14,718 bases of DNA from Eubacteriales Family XIII. Incertae Sedis bacterium (lineage in GTDB: Bacteria; Bacillota; Clostridia; Peptostreptococcales; Anaerovoracaceae): positions 1 to 14,718 of the forward strand of contig JAITEX010000093.1 of assembly GCA_031281765.1 (NCBI GenBank), written 5' to 3'. The translations under genes and the position numbers were made by a program. Within the stretch, counting starts at the first letter, position 1; every line of letters starts with the position of its first letter. The notes under the pieces are model-generated. The model did not search any database. It saw only the letters and a program-made list of their open reading frames with translations, and was not told where the DNA came from. Shown piece by piece: positions 13,885 through 14,718 of the stretch.

Positions 13885-14718
13885 CTACTCCTCCGTTTTC
13901 TGTCTCACCCTGTTCTCTATCAGTTCTATTTTCTCGCGGTATTTCTTCACGAGTTCAAAACGATCCGTTTCCTCGTAGAGCTTCACGAGTTCACGCATGG
14001 CGTCGAGCTGTGTGCCGTTGATGCGCAAGACCTTCTTAAACGCTTCTTCGGCATCTGCCGTCTCGCCCCTGCCGCTATGCGCCCTGCCTATATGATACCA
14101 GAGCGGCCACCAATCGGCATGCCGTCCCGCCGTGAAATGGGACAGAGCCTCGAGCCCCTCATCGTAGTTCCCCGAGAGCACAAGGTTGCACGCGTTTTCG
14201 ATGGCTATCGGCTCATCGAGCTGCGCAAGCCTGTCCGCTATCTCAGAGCGCGTTTCCGCGTCCGTGGCAAGCTCGAGGTATCTGCGCCAGGCGACGGACG
14301 CTTTCGTATAGAGGCCGAGGTTCAGATATACGTAGCCGAGACGGTACCAACCCGGGGCAAAGTCGGGATGCTTGAGCGTCAACGTCTCGAATATGTCAAT
14401 CGACTCGGCTTTCAGATTGCCGATTTTCGCCTCGTCCGACGACTCCGCATAGAGCGCGCCAAGCACGCTGCCGTAGCCATAGAGGGCTACCGCGTCATCC
14501 GGGGAAATGGCGAGCGCGGCGCGCTGCCAGATACAGGCGCTGTCGAGATCCCCCGCATCCACGGCGTCCTTTGCTTCCGTCAAAAGCATAGCAAGCGCCC
14601 GGTCTTTCAGGAAGCGGTAGAGGAACCGCTTGTATTCGGGGACATAGCCGAACGCGGGGTCGATGCCGATGACCCGCGCCATGGCCGTGCCGATGGCGCT
14701 GATATGCAGCCCCTCACC
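13885..14718 (-). CDS. Tetratricopeptide-repeat protein, 5' end outside the window
   Basis: A soluble protein made of tandem helix-turn-helix TPR units, usually scaffolds for protein contacts. Counting from the ATG at 14682 there are 265 residues; repeats can be seen at about 30-62, 65-107, 109-141, 157-190, 192-224 and 226-258, the clearest being the ones with PGWYRLGYVYLNLGLYTKA and LWYHIGRAHSGRGETADA. The reading frame stays open for 12 more codons to the window edge (Gly-Glu-Gly-Leu-His-Ile-Ser-Ala-Ile-Gly-Thr-Ala), and no Shine-Dalgarno precedes the 14682 ATG, so the true start is probably beyond the edge and the gene is partial here. It is first in the visible part of the iorA-iorB unit. 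No signal peptide is seen in the visible part. Its role beside an oxidoreductase is unknown; it might aid assembly or be unrelated. Confidence 0.87.
   Translation of the reverse strand, partial: GEGLHISAIGTAMARVIGIDPAFGYVPEYKRFLYRFLKDRALAMLLTEAKDAVDAGDLDSACIWQRAALAISPDDAVALYGYGSVLGALYAESSDEAKIGNLKAESIDIFETLTLKHPDFAPGWYRLGYVYLNLGLYTKASVAWRRYLELATDAETRSEIADRLAQLDEPIAIENACNLVLSGNYDEGLEALSHFTAGRHADWWPLWYHIGRAHSGRGETADAEEAFKKVLRINGTQLDAMRELVKLYEETDRFELVKKYREKIELIENRVRQKTEE
13888..13894 (-). promoter_or_regulatory. Shine-Dalgarno of iorA inside the end of the TPR gene
   Basis: GGAGGAG (13894-13888) lies on the two closing Glu codons of the TPR gene, nine bases before the iorA ATG at 13878. It supports that start and suggests the two genes are translated from one message. 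Confidence 0.75.

Noticed and set aside
1..14718. Mobile elements, CRISPR arrays, tRNA or rRNA genes, prophage or toxin-antitoxin genes
   Set aside because: No transposase or integrase motifs, no regularly spaced repeats, no tRNA-like cloverleaf and no rRNA-like stretch were seen; almost all the sequence is taken by the 11 genes listed.

Overview
The window is GC-rich bacterial chromosome (roughly 55-60 % GC by eye), tightly packed, with 11 protein genes and no RNA genes, insertion sequences or CRISPR arrays that I can see. The gene content points to a strict anaerobe that ferments amino acids: a tungsten/molybdenum aldehyde:ferredoxin oxidoreductase, an indolepyruvate:ferredoxin oxidoreductase and ferredoxin-type iron-sulfur domains throughout. 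The style of the P-type ATPase and lipoprotein genes fits Clostridia (Bacillota) best; Synergistota cannot be excluded. No marker gene fixes the lineage.

Layout from left to right. Positions 48-5035 (minus strand) hold a four-gene operon, transcribed alcohol dehydrogenase -> aldehyde oxidoreductase -> MoaD-like protein -> membrane-anchored endonuclease/exonuclease/phosphatase-fold protein. It has a near-consensus promoter at 5061-5089 and a probable terminator at 5-36. Positions 5109-10132 (minus) hold a second unit: an AlaA-type aminotransferase, a calcium-type P-type ATPase and a two-helix membrane protein carrying a degenerate chemoreceptor signalling tip. Positions 10205-11410 (plus) hold the only rightward gene, a transglutaminase-like lipoprotein, divergent from alaA across a 72-base gap. 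Positions 11450-14718 (minus) hold a TPR protein (5' end cut by the window edge), iorA and iorB. A short perfect inverted repeat lies in the gap where the lipoprotein gene and iorB converge.

How the genes may work together (inference): transamination by AlaA-type and other enzymes gives 2-oxo acids; IorAB oxidatively decarboxylates aryl 2-oxo acids to acyl-CoA and reduces ferredoxin; the aldehyde oxidoreductase with its built-in polyferredoxin could use low-potential electrons to reduce carboxylic acids to aldehydes (or run in reverse), and the iron-dependent alcohol dehydrogenase would interconvert aldehyde and alcohol. The MoaD-like protein probably supplies sulfur for the pterin cofactor of the oxidoreductase.

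Translation signals are unusually compact. In three places the Shine-Dalgarno sequence of a gene is formed by the last sense codons of the gene before it, whereas both divergent genes around 10133-10204 lack a Shine-Dalgarno and may be leaderless. There is no gene-free stretch over 300 bases. The least ordinary items are the chemoreceptor-like protein at 5109-6182 and the four-cluster ferredoxin fused to the aldehyde oxidoreductase. I see no proof of a wholly new system.
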